Below are positions 33,243 through 48,299 of a DNA stretch of 64,000 nt, piece after piece. Each line of letters begins with the position of its first letter. The stretch's first letter is position 1. The translations under genes and the position numbers were made by a program. Under the pieces are notes generated by a model. It did no database searches and was not told the origin of the DNA. It was given only the letters and a program-made list of their open reading frames with translations. Source of the DNA: Cinclus cinclus (taxonomy: Eukaryota > Chordata > Aves > Passeriformes > Cinclidae); contig NC_085052.1 of the NCBI RefSeq assembly GCF_963662255.1, positions 11,367,807 to 11,431,806 on the forward strand, in the 5' to 3' direction.

Positions 33243-36200
33243 GTAAGAGATCATAAGAGGAAAATTTAGAGAGGAGGGGAAAGAAATAAATGTCCAGCTA
33301 CACTGCACTCTTTTCACACACTCATATCATCCCCTGAAGGTCTCCTGCACTACTCAAGCCCTCCCAAGGGAGGAAATCCCACACATACCAAAAGAAAAAT
33401 CAGCGCTTGCTCCAGTTAACTTTAGCCTATTTATTATGTGTGAGACCAGTCACTGGAAAACAAAGCAGCTCTGTGATAATGCTGTCTTGATTTCCAAGGA
33501 AAAACTTGAACCTACCTAAACAAAAATCATTAAAAGCTGAAGTGTCCCTAAACCCTCAGACAAAACATCACCTGCAGGCAGGGCCTCCACCATTTTTGCT
33601 GGTGCAGTACGACCCCCATGATGGGACAGATTTTCCCTGAGCACAGCCAGCCAGGGTGTACAGCAGACAGTCTGACTGAAGAACAGCAGGCCCGTGGCAC
33701 TGACAGACTTGCTGCAAAGCTCCTGAACAGGGGATGCAGAAAACTCTGCAGATGCTGCAAGAGGGAGTCTGGTTTCTGCACTGAACAATGAAGTGGGAGT
33801 CCAGCAGCCCAGCACAGCAGCAGGAAACACAGGTACCACATAGCAGCACACCAAGGGAGGTGTTTTACACAGCTTGGAGCAAGGGACAATGGTGGGACTA
33901 CTTGGTCTCAGCTGATCTCAGTACAGGGTCCTCACAAAGTGGATCCCCTCACTGCACCACAGCACTACCATCTCTTTGATCAATACCACTGATACAGTGC
34001 CCCAGAGCTGGAGAGGGAGCCACAGGACACATTGGGACTGCAGCAGGTAGAGGCTTAGCAGAGTGAAGAACCACTTCTGAGAATCTCACCTCGAGCTCAC
34101 CAGCATGAAAAGATGTCAGGTCAGGTTTGGTGACCAACCTGACATCATTGCTCCTTTTGATTTTATCCATCTGAACAACATATCTGTGGGAGACAGAAGA
34201 GCCTCTTTGATTCAGGGATGCTCAGACAGCTGCACTATCTTCACTCACTGATAAGGCTGCTCAAAAGGTACACAGCCTGCAGAGTGCAGGTTTGGCTAGA
34301 CACATAGCAGGCAGGGGTGCTTTCAATTTTCTGGGGAAATTCAGCAGGTTTTAAATCATGTTTCTAGTTAACATTGGGTTTTGTTGTTCATCTTAAAGCC
34401 AAGATAAGAAAATCCCCTTCTGCTGATAATCAGCATCATCAGGAATGCCAAATAGATTATCAGAATGGAATGAGTGCACAGATTTGCAGCATATACAAAG
34501 ATAAATTGTGTAGCACACAAGTTCAGTGTTGAATTCACGTATACTGAAGGTTCCATATATTTTTATCTTAGAGATTCCAGTCAGAAATACAGGATCCCAC
34601 TTCTCCCAGATTTAAAATCATCTAAGACCACAGTAAGATACTCAGTTTTCAGAAGTATTTGCCAAGTTTTTGAAAATATGCTCCTCAGCATTACTTAGAG
34701 AGCTCTGGATCAGGACATTTAAACCTTCAGGCCCTCTTTGTCTTCTGAATTCAATGAGCTCATCTAAAAGCTGGGTCCAACTATGTCACATATTATGAGG
34801 AGAGGACGAATCATAGCTTAAGATGTTACAATTTCTAAGAATACTCTATGATTACTGAGATACCCCATTTGGAGAAAGCTGATTAAAACCAGAAATGTGG
34901 CTACTATTCATTAGATCATTGATTCAGAAAGACTAAAGGACCCTCATCTCCCTTTCTGTCCCAAGGTATGCCTCAGTCTTGCAGGTTCCCTGAAGAAAAG
35001 GAATCTCTCTTACTGTTAGATATTTTGCGCACCTGTCATCGGGTTTTCATTTCTGGTTGTTAATAAAGCCTCATGCCTAAGAGGGTTTAGGATTGGCTTC
35101 ACAGCCACTAAAAGGCAAAGCAGAAATACTGCCTTGCTGTGAAAAGGCAATCTCTGTGAACATGAAACCTCCCCTATGCTTGTTCCATTCCTGCAGAAAG
35201 AAGACAGAAAAATGACAAAGTTCCTTCTCCCCTGCCTCAGAGCACCACTGGGAGAATGAGGCTGCTGTGGCCAGTGACACAGCAACAGTTCTTTCTCTCT
35301 AAGGCTTTGTTCCTTCCCCAGCTACTTTTTTTGTTTTATCTTCCAGACAAATCTTTCCTTCTTCCACTCTTCTCTTCCCCTAAGTTTGAGATAGACTCAG
35401 AAGGGGAAGGAGCTGGTATTGTCTCTCCTCTATTCAAGCTAAATACGAAGTGATTTCTTGTGTGTGAATGCACAAAGACAGAATTTTCTTAGCAAGTTAG
35501 AGAGAAACAAGTCTGACAGCAACCCCAGCTTTGATGGTGGGACTTCACAGGAGGATGTTGAACCTGCAACAGCTTGGTGCTGTTTTCTCCCCAACAACAA
35601 ACACCACCTTTTAAGAGTCTCACCTATGGCTATTTCCCTCCCTTCTTTTAAGAAGAAACCCAGACGAGAGAAATTGAACTACAGCACTGAGGAAAGACTT
35701 TATACTAGTCAACATGAAGGAAAGGTTGTATACTTAGCACAGAAGAAACAAATCAAAAAGGAAATAAAGAAAAATAACACAAAATTACAGCAGTAGGTAG
35801 CTGGCTGTAGGCAGGTGTTTCTTACCAAGCCAGTCCTGGCAGCTCCCAGATCTCCTGTGCACTGAATCAGCAATAACTAACTCCTAAAAGGAGCCAGGTT
35901 AAATCAAATATCATGTAAACAGAGTTTGAAACATTCTGAAGGGGGAAGTCTCAGGAAAATGTTTGCTCCCAACACCTCTAAGCCAAGAAGCAGGACAGAA
36001 TTAACTCGCTGATTTTACAGCCTTTGCTAGACTGTCTTGGCCAATAGCTTCAATTCCCAGGGCACCAACTCAAGTTTCACACCACCAAAGGAAATTAGGA
36101 AAGCTAACACCAGCCCCATGAAGAGAATAATGTACACAATGCAATGAATTCTGACTGGCAAAGGCCAGGCATCACAGCTGTATATATTTCCATGATACAA

Positions 36201-39200
36201 ATGCCAATTACTAAATTAATAACAGTTTGAACTCTGGCAATGCCTATAGTACCTGTCAAGCTCCAGGTAAAGGCCTGCAAATGCAGCAAAGAGACAATCC
36301 CCTCTCTGAAGTTTAGGTCATGACTTGAAAACAACACACAAGTTCCCTGCTTTCAAAACAGACTGAAAATGAGAACAGTTAAGGAGACTGATCTTCATAA
36401 AATAAAAATGTACTGGGGCAAATCAGGGAGTTCATCTGGACAAGGAGGAGGGAAAACCTGCACAGGGATTTATTGAAATGGAAAACCTATCACAGGTGGA
36501 GAGACCAAAAAACCTGAAAGGTCTGGGAAGGTTCAAGAGAACCTCTTGCCTTGAAAGACCACCTGACCACATTTGTTACTCCAACACAGAGTGTATTCAC
36601 CCCGTGTTCTAGCAAGCAATTTAGCAGCTTCCTTCTTTTCTTGGTGGTTTGAATCTATTCCTTAGCTTTGGGGCAGATGTCCAGGTTCCAGTGCAATACT
36701 GCAGAGACCACCCTTGTCTTTTCTTCCTTTTCTGAATCTGCCCAACACTTGGCAATTTCAGAGGCACTCACAAAACAGAAGAGCAATCTCAAAAGGGTTA
36801 AAATTCAGGGACACAAATCAAAACGCAATTAATAAGTCTGCTGCGTAAAAGATCCTAATGCTCATAATGCAATTGGCAAGGGCTGAACATTTTTCTTTGG
36901 GCTTCCTCTACTCCACGCCTGCAATAATGCACGGTAACATCGTTAGCATTGATTTGCCGCAAGGTGCATGTACTACATCTGCAAGCTAACAGGGAAAATG
37001 GAGGGAGTCTCTGTCCCTGAAAGGCTGGAATTACTTCATTATCCAAGGAAAACGACATGCAGATTTAACAGCACAGGGAAGGGTTAGGACTCACTTCCCC
37101 CATTCCCAAAGAATACAGAACAACACTTCTCTGCTACATGATCTCTATGCAAAGCAAACACTCCTGGTTTGTTATTATTAATTACCCAGCTCCTATTCAC
37201 TGGAATTCAGAGGTGTTGATACTTCCCATCACCCCCAGCTATGCTTGCAATTCATAAATCATACTGAGAGGAGTTACCAGGAGAGGAGAGGAAATACTAA
37301 AGGCAACTTGCAAGCATCTCTGAATAAGCAGCTGCTGCTCAAAGAGGCTGCATCCTCTGCACAGAGTCTGATGTAAACCATTGTTAGTGTTATGAGACAG
37401 CAAGAGACATGTCCAAAGTGGGCAGGCAAGACAAAGAAACAATGCATTCAGACAGAAAAGGTAGAGGAAAGCAGATGGCCCTGAGGATTAACCTTTCATC
37501 TTCACATCCACAGGTTAGATCAGATCAGATGGTCTGATAAAAGCTCAAAGGCTCTATTATGGTGATTAATCTGGAAGGGGTTGACTGTAGTCCAAACAGA
37601 GAGAAAGATGATAGGTCTAGTGATCAAACCAGCATTGATTTCCCTTCCCCTGGAGTTTAAAACCTCTTTCCCAGTTTTCTATTTCTAGAATGGATCTGAA
37701 ATTGCCTCACTCTATCAAAGGCAAAGTTCTGAATGGGGTTTTGGCCATCCCACACCTCCTACCTCTTCATACAGGTACACATTCCAGAGGAATGTGTCCA
37801 CTCTCCTGCTTATCACAGTGACTGTGCTGAAACTTGAGTCCTTTTTAAGGAATTGAGAAATACAAGTTTGATACCCAAGGGATTTGTCTCTTAGGGCAGT
37901 TAAGAGACTGATGACCACACCTTGTTATTGACTCCACTCATTTGCCCTCTGGCTGGCAACAGGACAATGCCAAATCAAATCTGGCTGGAAAAAAAAAAAA
38001 AACAAAAAACCACGTTAGGAGCATCTGGACCCAAATTTATCCCTCTCTGTGAATGCTCTCAATTCACAGGGTTGCAATTTCTGGGTTGGTTTTTTCCCCT
38101 CTTCTTTTCAAAAATCATTTCAAAGTTACAAGCACTTGATCCTTGAAAGCAAGGTTTGTTGGAAAGGAATGGCAGCTTCTTGTAAGGCTTGCAAGGTACC
38201 TCGAGAAAAGAAAAACTTAAAAGCATACAAGCCCTTCATTTGGCCACACAGCATCACAAGTTCAGTTTTCTTATTTTGAGGAAAGGAAAGAATCTTCTCC
38301 TCTTTCCTCCTTTCTACATTTTGCAGTTCAACCCAGAGAAACTAAAGATTTTCAGTTGCTTTGCTCTTTTTCCATTGTGGACTGTGCATGTTTTCACTTT
38401 CCTCACAGTGCACCTCTTCCAATACTTTTTCAGCCCTGGAAGCTTGACAATGTGGCAAAAGAAACAATGAAAGTAACACAGAAACAGAAAAAGAAATCAG
38501 TTGGAAGTTATTCATTCCTGTATGCTACACTATACTGAAGAGAAAAAGGGACAAAACGGGGCAAAATATCATCTTCAAAGACCACTGACCTGAAATTCTG
38601 AAATACTGAGATTTCTGGTCTCAGCGAAAATCAGAGAAAGGAGAGACAAAAAAAAAATCACAAATACCTTAACAGAGGTCATCTTCTCTTTAAATGTTTA
38701 AATTTTTATTTAAAGAATTTTTAAATAAGTTTTTTTTTATTAAATAAAACCCTGAATTATTGCATAAATTTTAGCAATAGCAAGTACAGCTTGACACTTC
38801 GCTTTCCACAAGTGAATTTCTCACTGCTACCATAGTAGCATTTTTATGTTGCATTTAAATTTTTCCACTACCAGACGGAACAGAATATTTCTTATTCTTC
38901 CTGCTAGACTTTCCTCTATATTCTCTTCATCACTACATTACCAGCGCTGGAGATTCAGAAGTACTTTAAGCTGACAACTAAAGAGTTTTCCTGCTTAGGT
39001 CTTTCATTGAGACCCACCTTTATCACACAAGTAGACACAGGAGGGAGCTCAAGCAACCCCATTCACACTGAGGTTACATGTCTTCCTGCAGCAGCTGAAG
39101 TGATTTAATACCTCTCATTCTCAATTCAGGGTTCCTTTAGGTCTTGGACTTAGATTTTCATGCCAGCCAGAATAGAAGTCTCGTTTTTTAGGGAGAAAAA

Positions 39201-39671
39201 CAACTGATATGCACTCCCTGCATTCCAGAAAAAGAAAAACCTGTGGTAGTGTTGGCTGAGCTGAGACTAGAGGGATGGAATTTTTTGCTCACCAGATTTG
39301 GCAGTTGCAGATGTGGCTGCACACACACCTGTAATGTAACACTGTTCTTAGTACTGGCTGAACCCTCAGCTGCCTTTTAGGTTTGCTCTTGCTTGTCTAC
39401 TTCTTTCTTCTTGCCAGACCTCACAAAAAAAACCCCCTGGAGTTTCTCTTCTTTATGCTCCTTCTATTCTGTCTAAGCTGGAAGTCCATGGGTGCAGCAA
39501 AGACATCTCCTGGGGAACAGGGAGCAGGGACTTCCTTCTCTTCAGACGATTTTTTTATTTGTGAAGCCACCAAGGCAAAGCTCTTGAAAGTAATCTCATT
39601 TATCCTTTATAATCCTTTCTACAACAGATTTCATCCCCCTTATTTTGCCTCCCTCTGCCCTTGCCCTTCAT
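33243..39671. other. Upstream flank, no gene
   Basis: Unique AT-rich sequence up to the CR1 copy at 39.67 kb. It contains an A-run at 37988-38001 and the AT tract at 38.7 kb. No coding signature. Confidence 0.55.
38690..38770. repeat. AT-rich low-complexity tract
   Basis: TTTAAA and ATTTTTA-type repeats with almost no G or C, in the upstream flank. Confidence 0.8.
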
Positions 39672-40290
39672 AGGAATATTTCATAGAATTACAGAATTGT
39701 TTGGATGGGAAGAGACCTTTGAAGGTCATCTGATTCCAACCTGCCACCATGGGCAGGGACACTTTTCATTAGACCAGGTACCTCAGAGTTCCATCCAACC
39801 TGGCCTGGAAAACTTCCAATTACAAAGCATCCACAGCTTCCCTAGAGAACCTTGCCAGTGTCTTACCACTTTCATCATAAAAAATTATTCTTTATGCTCA
39901 ATATAAAATATCCTCTTTCAGTTTAAAACCTATGTCCTCTGTCCTGTCATTACAGGTCTTGGTAACGAGTCTCTCCTGTCCTATAAATCCCCTTTATATA
40001 CTGACAGGCTTCAATAAGGCCTTCCTGGAGCCTCCCCTTCTCCAGGATGAGCAAACCAAACTGTTTTAGCCTTTCCTCACAGGAGAGGTGCTCCAGCTCT
40101 CTGATCATTTTTGTGGCCACTCTCTGGACTTGCTCCAACAGGGCTGTGCCTTTCCTGGGCTGAGTGCTCCAGAGCTGGACACCATACTCCAGGAGGGGTC
40201 TCAGAGAGCAGAAACAAATGGGCAGAATCACCTCTCTCGACCTGCTGGCCATGTTGCTTTTTGTGCAGGTTGGGCTGCAAGCACACATTA
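39672..40290 (-). mobile_element. CR1 LINE, 5'-truncated copy with 3' end
   Basis: On the minus strand, 40288 to about 39950 encodes the C-terminal part of the CR1 ORF2 polyprotein, including MASRSREVILP, LLEYGVQLWS, LLEQVQRVATKMIRELEHLS and EERLKQFGLL. The non-coding 3' end follows, terminating in the CR1 tail, seen on the plus strand as CATAGAATTACAGAATTG. The 5' end is truncated near 40290, as is usual for CR1. The reading frame is unusually well preserved for about 110 codons, so this copy is relatively young or lightly mutated, but it cannot encode a functional enzyme. Confidence 0.93.
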
Positions 40291-40329
40291 CCGTCTCATT
40301 TATTCAGTTTTTCAGCACCAAAATAAAAA

Positions 40330-43300
40330 TGTTTGAAAGTGCTGCTTTAATCCAAGTTCCATAGCCATAGCCCTCAGCAGCTATTGTCACCCGTTTCCAC
40401 ATCACATACACGAGATCAGGGAGCCCTGGAGGCAGCTGACATAATTAAATGAAGATTTGGATCAAATCATCTCAAAGTCAAACAGCTGTGAGCAGACACC
40501 AAGATTAAGTGTTTGCTCATTTGCCAGACTAAGGCCAAAACCAATTTTATTTTGGCACATATTTCTATAAAGAATGGAGCAGGCACTGACAATGTGGCCT
40601 ATTATTCTAGGTTTTCCTCCTTTCTCTAACATTAGCAGTTGTAGGTAAATTCTGGAGAGAAAGATAGTTTTGTTCTACCTTTTGCAAAAGAGGTTTTGGA
40701 GGATGTGATTATTTACTGTATTTTTTGCAGGTCTCACACTTTGAAACCCAATCTAGGCATTATCTTTGCACACCAAAGCAAGAGGGTTCTGTAACAGCTG
40801 CTGCACCAAGAATGAACCTGGATGCATTAGGAGAGCCCAGCAGTAATCATATGTCCAAGAGGACTTCATTAGATGTAAGGATGATTACTGACTTGTATCT
40901 TCTTCCTTATTTCCCTAATTTCTACTGCTCATGATTGATGCAGGGATGTGATTATTAGCAACCTTTTTGCTGGGATGCACTGGCTGCTGCTAGTTGTCCT
41001 CTTTCCAGTTAAACCCATAGAGAAGTCTCCAGCTGGTGCATTATCTTCCAGGCTTCTCATCACTTGCAAGGAGAGATCACTCTTCATTTGAGGGGGGAAA
41101 AAAAGTGGTTTAATTTAATTTTTCATTTCTCCATTTCCCTGGTATCTAGAGGCCCAGTTTTCTAAAAGGCCTGTTCTTCTGCATGGAGGTGGTGCACTTC
41201 ACATCCCTGCAGAGAACAGCATTCCACATTGCCATCTGAGCAGACTCAGTGGGGTATTGGAGTGCTGAATTCTGTCTGTTCCTCTGCCTCAATCATTACT
41301 GAGCAAATACCTCCACAATGAACCAGTGAGTTGGCAACCCTATGTGCTCTGAATATACCCTGCCACAAGAGGAACCAACAGAATCTACATTATATTCTTG
41401 TCCCCTTCTTCCAGCAGATCCCAGAGGGCTCTGCAAACTGCATAAGTCTTGAATGGGAATGCAGATTATACGCTGATTTTTTCAAATTTTTAAAGGATGT
41501 AAAGTTAGAACAGGCTCAGCTGGGTGACTATGATGGTGTCCATGGCAAAATTAGTGAAAGAGCCCAGGAATCTTGATGCTGTTCTGCCTTCTGGTCATGT
41601 CTTCTGCACCTTAAGTTCATTTCACTCACTGCTCTGGGCAGAGGTCTGAAACTTAATTTTGACAGGAGTTGCACTTCACCTCTAAGGGGAGTTTCTCCTT
41701 ATTTGTATGCTCCCTTTCCCAATTCCACTGCCTCAGAAGTCTTATTCTATCCCAGACCTGCATATTGGTTTTCCACAACCCTCCTCATCTTGCATGGTGC
41801 ATTGATCGGTTCTTGCTGAGACTGAAGGACACAGGTGCCTGCAGGAGTAGCATTTACACCGTTTTGCATAACAATGATTATAAAGGTGTACTCAGCAAAA
41901 GTACAGTCAGCAATTCCTTGCCAATACCTCCCAAGAGAAGAAGTGTTAAAGCTAGATTGTTACAATACTCACACTAACAAAAGGGTTTAATACTGGAAAC
42001 ATCTATTTAAAATATCCGGGCACTGCTATTTAAATACAAACTCCAGTCCTAACCTGGAGACATTGAAGACTCAAACACCCAGGATACAGTATGAAAATCA
42101 AGCCATTTCATGACCACACGGTTCCCTACCACACAAAACCCCCTCCGGCCCCTGCTCACCCTTGTTCACAGAGAGAAGTTCATTTTGTCTTCCAGAGACA
42201 GCACATTCAGACATGCAAACCCCTGACAAGCCCAGCAGAGACTGAGCATTTCTCCATTTCCTTGCAGAATGCTCAGGGCACCTGCCCTGACCTCCCTATT
42301 TGATTGTCACCTCAAGAGTCACGAGGGAAGAGCTGTTCTCTCACAGCCACAACAGCAGGGATATATCTGCCACCTGACTTCAACTCCTCTTTCTTACAGG
42401 AAACCTGAGGAAGGTGAAGAAGGATATACAAAGAGGAGGTATGTCTTAACTGATGATCAGAAGCGTGAAACTGCTCATTTGGTGCTTTGTTCCTCTTCCT
42501 TGCCCAAGGTTTTCTTTTAAACAGCATTCTCACTTGTTGTCTACCTTTTCCTAGCTATTTTTTGTTTGTCTGTTTTGTTTCTCTGGAAGAGGAAATAAAG
42601 CTGTATATTTTCAGCTAAACTATATTAGTTGTTGAGTGTTTTGCACTGTTTTTAGCAGAAAGGCTAAATGTGTATTAGAAAATATTTTGACAAAAGAGGA
42701 AACTAATTTCCAGCTAGGTCTAGACATAGGAAAGGTGAACATGGCTCACTGAATCTGTAACTGTATCAAAGGTTTAAAAAGTGCCAATTTAAAATCTAAT
42801 CCCAGAGCCCTTGCATGAGTGGTCCTATTAAAGGGAGAACAAATTTACTTTTTGCCTGCAGATTTATACTGGTTGTCAATAAAAGCAAATGAGAATGAAA
42901 GAAATTCAGAACCACAGCTGTTCTAAGCTGCACCACTTCAAAGAAACTCCTCAGGAGTCAAAGGAAGGGCTTTTAATTAGCACTGGAAACACATAGTTGA
43001 ATCAAGAAGATATAGTTTCTAAGTTAACAAAGGTGGTATCATTTACACACTCTAGTATCTCTGAATCATACATTTCAAAGACAAAATTTAGGATGCCCCC
43101 TTCATCATGCACTCATGGTAACTGCTAGGTATGTGTTCACCTTCCTTTAGTTACTGAGGTTTAATAAAACAACTTCCCTTGGTCAGTCTACCTGAACGTT
43201 GCATTTTGTAAGTATCCTTGCATCTTGGTGATGCCTGTATGTAAGCACCAAAAAATGATTGCTCAATTCTCAATATTCCACCACTTGTGATATTTCCAAA

Positions 43301-46300
43301 GTAAACAACTTTTTCTCCATTGGGAAATAATATCTAGGCTAAAATCAAATTGTGAAATACTAAAAGAAATCTAGCTTCCTCCATATTAATCTTAGATCAA
43401 GGCATTGCATTTCCAGATCTAATGAGACCTTTGTGCTCCAAGGTAACTCCTCAATTTATAGGAGAGTAGGTTTCACCACTCCTTGGGCACCTGGCTCAGA
43501 AAATCCTTCTCATATTGTGTAATTGCAAAAATGGAAGCCAAATCATTTTTTGTCTGGTCCCATCTACGCTAAATCTGCTTAAATCCCCTGTAAAGCCTCC
43601 TAAAATTACAATCACCCTATGACACCCTAAGCAATGAACAGGAGACAGGTCTGTGTGAAAATAAGACCTGCTGAGTGACTCTCTCTTGGGAAAATCTGGC
43701 TATTGATGGCAAGAAGAGATAGAACAGGGCAGAAATTGTCTCTGAATCTTAGAAAATGTGCTGGTATGGGCAGAACAAGATGCTGACAACATTTTAGTGA
43801 AGTGTAAAGCAAACCTAGCTTTCACATGATACAATCCTGACCTAAAGGTGGTCAGTGTTAACGCATCTGGCATCCATATTTCAGGTCAAGTTGGTTTCTT
43901 AGAGATAAATAACAATACTGAGGTAAGACCAGTGAAACCCAGAGCAGTAAACACAGAATCATGTTTTAAAAGACCAACAATTCCACTTGAGGATTAGATC
44001 CTGCCACGCACGTGCTCACTCCTTGAGAATGGAAGTTAGGTAAGATCAGGGTCAATCTGCCTGTAGTCCTCGGACTTATTCCAGCCACACTCACATTGCT
44101 CCTGCCAAGCAGCCCACACCTCAGTTTAGCATCCCTCAGACCAAAGCACTAACAAGACAGGTTCATCCCTCTACAGCCACTCTCCCAGCCACACTACTCC
44201 CAGTAACTACTCTGAGCATTTCCAGATTTCCTATTTCCTCTTTCCTCATTGGTTTCAATCCTGCATCAAAATTCACAAAGCTCCTGTTGAGTTAACCTCA
44301 AAAAAAGGACCTTGGCCCAAAATGGGGTTTTCAGCAGTTCTTGGCAGTGGCCTAAATTCAATTTTGTTGAGCAACTGTGAAAAAATTTTACTAAAAGCTC
44401 TTTTAGGCATGTCAGATAACCCCACTCTGCATCAGCACTTTTCATTGCACCACACTTTGCCATCTTTGCACTACAAATGCCATGTATATTACAAAAAACA
44501 GGCAGACAGGAATCCTACACCATTTCTTTGAGCCCTTTTTCTCCTGCCCCACTAAAATACAGAGACAGCTGAAGAGCACAAAGATGTTTATTCTCTCAGA
44601 AAGGGCAGCAGTGCTTTTATTGACTAATGCTGGCTTGGCACTGGAGCTCTGATTAACTCCTATCATGTAAAGTCACGTTGTTTGCTAACTGCCCCCATTT
44701 CCCTCCTTCAGCCTCTCCACCAAAAAAAGCCCCAAGCACATCCCACATACTCAAGGAAAAATGGTAGTATCAGTAAACAAAAAAATTAGAGAAGTTTCAT
44801 TCTCATTTTTTGAAGGGCACATGTTTCTTCAGAGACAGAGATGGTAAGGTTTTCATAATGTTTGCTGACCTGAAAAAAAATACTGTATTTCCAAAAGTGT
44901 GAGGGAATTCTGTTCCATTAATTCATTTGCATTTCATCCCCCATAAGATCAGGAACATAACCCTTTCTGTCTCCCCTGTCAGCTGACATTCCACATCACA
45001 GCTAGGCTGAGGCCACTGTCATGCCCCATTAAGCATTAGTGGACTTTGTTCAGCCAATACAAGTATTTAAAGACTCCCTAGAAAACACATTAATCAAATG
45101 GATCCGCAGTTGTGTAAAATCAAAGTTTTTAAATGTACCATATTTAATATGCAATGGACTGTCCAGCACCTCCAGCATGCCAAATTGCCACAGCTCATTG
45201 CATCTCCTGGCTTATGAAAAACACGTAGAAGTGCAGCCCTTTTGATATGCCTACTTTTTCCATATTTTTGTTTCCTAAAAAAAAAAAAATTGAAAGTTCA
45301 ATTCTAAATATAGAAGCAACAGTCAAAATTTCGCACAGAACATAACCTGAGCAGGATCATAAAGCCCATGTCAAACCACAGTATGACTTATTCACCTGTG
45401 TGGGAAAACTAATACATATATTCACATGCCCCATAAAATTTATGGCTCTCATTTTAAAACAAAGGTGACAAATACTTGTGCAATTTAGAAAATGGACCAC
45501 TTTTCATGATTTAGCAGAGACACACGCAGCATACAGTGTTCCAATTACAAACTAAATGGCATGCATTCACTGGCAAATGGGAAACAGAAAATTATTTGCT
45601 TTGAATGTGTTGAATCATGAGAGAGAATTTGAAGTGGCACAGCACAGAAAACATCTCCAGCATGCATTTAATCCACACAAATCAATTCTTGAGGTTTCAC
45701 ACATTAATTAGTGACCAGCACAACACCAAATACTCCTGTCCCATGCCACAATAATAGCATTACCCAGCCCAACAGTAAAACATTCACCTATACACTGGGC
45801 TCTAGTTGCTCTGTTTGCTGTTGCTGGAAGCTCTCCAGAAAGACCTGTCACTTCCAAACTCACGAGTGCACTATGCAGGGCATGGCCTCACCTTTAATGT
45901 AATTGGCAATTTAAAAGTCACATGAGAAAGATGGGTAAAAATTCCGAGTTTAATGCTGGGGGGGTAAAATACAGCACCTCTAAGCCAGTAACACAGGAAA
46001 GGCAATGGGAGGAGCATCTGTCCCTAGGAGCTCAAGACCTATCAGAACACTGTTCCTGATTAATTTCTGGCTTATGTTGCCCTAACTCCATGACCTGTGA
46101 GAGAGTTGTAGCTAAATAGCAGCTCTGCTAAACTCAAGGCAGTTACTCAAAATTTACACCAAGAGCTGAATCTATCAAGGCACACCAAAGCATGTGGTGG
46201 TAAGAAGAACATATGTGATTACAGGAAAGGCAAACACAGCAAAATAGGGACTTAACAAGGTGAATAATGAAGAGAAAGCAGCACTCAAGTTGCTGTTCAT

Positions 46301-48299
46301 ACCCTTCTACTTCCATGCAAATGAAACAAGCCTGAATGCTTGCCTGAACACGAGGGTAGGAAAATGCCATTCATCACATTTACTCTTCATCCAGCACTAG
46401 CTCCACAGCTCATCTTCCTGGAAAGAGGCTTACAAACATGCTGAAACAAATAGAATATATATCCTGCACCTCGTATTTCAAAAAAGAAAAGGTGTGCCCA
46501 TCAGCAAGGGAACTGGCTTAGCAAATCCAAACCACTGCAAATAGGAAAAACGTGCATGGAGCCTTCTACAAGAAAAAAAGTAAAATGGTACATCTTTAAA
46601 AATCCCTGCACAGTCAGGAAGAGGCTGGAATAGTTCCACTGTCCTTTCTTGTCTCACTTGAATCGAGTACAAAAAGGCCTGAGGCAGAGCTACCAGCCAG
46701 GAGCACAAACCTGAAGAGAGATGCTGCAGAGGTGGACAGCTTGTGGAGATGTGGGACTTCACAGCAGCAGTGCAGTGTAACCCTCAAGTGTGAGGGAGAG
46801 AGACTGCTCACTGGACAGATAAATACAGGCACATGCACAAGATAATTTGGGGGTGTTATCTAGTTTCACGTCTCCTGCCATTGACATCACTCTGGAGTTT
46901 GGAATCTGACAAATGAGATCGAGCTACCCAAAACTTCTACTCACGATTTCACCCCCAAGTAAAGGCAGGTATCAGCAACATCACTGGAAAACACATTCCC
47001 TCCTCCACCAAAGCTCTAAAGCTGTGCATCATTTCTGAAGTGGAAGAGTCACGTCACAGTGGTAAGAGTCAAACCATACACAACGCCAAAAGGTGAAAAA
47101 TTCAGCTTTGTATTATACATAACATACATATACAATAAGGGTGGCAGCATGCATTCCTTCAAATTCCAGTCTCTCCCAAGTTCTGAAAACAAAGTCCCAG
47201 ACCTCCCTACATACTTAGACAGAAATGGCAAATCTCAGGAAGGGAAAAAAAAAAAAAAAAGAAAAAAACCCCCAAAGATATCAAGAGGGCAAGCTCAGTG
47301 CAAACTCAAGAAAGCCTCAGTTTTTTCCCTAGACTGCACTTTTCATTCATTTTGTCTTACAGCACAGTACAAACTGCTGAGCTAAAGAATCTCCTGATTT
47401 CAAACATAAAAGCACAGAGTAATAAGGCCATGGTCTGAAGGATCACTGCTTTGCCTTTCTCATACTCAGACAATCCTTGCTCTGTTCTACACAGAGAAGG
47501 AAACTGTCCACCCTGTTCACACCACATCCTCCGGGACAGATGAGCACCCAACATACCGAAGTGGCTTCCCCCAGTACACTCCCTGAATTTTTAGTTATTT
47601 AAAAAGAACAACAGCAAACAAAAGCTCAATTGTGAGTACATCCTGACCTTAAAATCATCTAGAAAAAACCTTCCTTCATTCCCTGCTGTAGCTTTTTTTA
47701 TTGCTGCCAGCTACACCGCAGTGCCCTAGGGTAAGTCACAAAATTCTCCATTCCTTTGAGACAGGAATAGTTCAGTTTAGAGAAGGAGTCACTGTCCATG
47801 TGAGGAGATACACGTACCTGATGTCAGCACTGGGTTTGGGAAATAGGAAACCAAGTTCAGAGAGAAGAGGGAGAACTTCATTGTAATACAAATGCACCCA
47901 CATCAACATGATTTGGTTTAGTACTCTGGCAAGAACTCCTTACAGAGGTACTGAAAATGCACTTAAAGATCACACCACACCTGGGACTTTGTGATGTTGG
48001 ATGTGATGCAGAGACTGTCACTGCCAAGAACTGCTTTCATACTAAGCAGACCGTATGAAGGGTAGGAAGAGAAATGAATAATTTGTAGCCATCAAACCAG
48101 CACTGTCTTAAAAGAGCTGGAGAGCAAATGCAGATTTTATATTGTGCACAAAAGGAGCAGCAGGTATCAGACACAGTGCAAAATACCTGAGAGCCTGTCT
48201 CATGCATCCATGCTTAAAGAGCTCCATATCAGCATAGCACATGAACCAGCACATCAAGTTAGGAAAAAATCATTGCACATCACAGTCCTCACAGAATCA
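40330..48299. other. Upstream flank, no gene
   Basis: Unique sequence between two CR1 fragments. Homopolymers at 45277-45289 and 47245-47260. Several 60-100-codon open frames, none with family resemblance. Confidence 0.55.
47245..47260. repeat. A16 homopolymer and A-rich flank
   Basis: Sixteen A followed by AG/AC-rich sequence. Similar A14-A15 runs are at 50776-50789, 58076-58090 and 61244-61258. C-runs are at 49761-49770 and 63770-63778. Confidence 0.85.

Noticed and set aside
47695..47800. Possible MIR core (GGTAAGTCACAAAATTCTCC)
   Set aside because: A single short resemblance without the expected order of neighbouring motifs.
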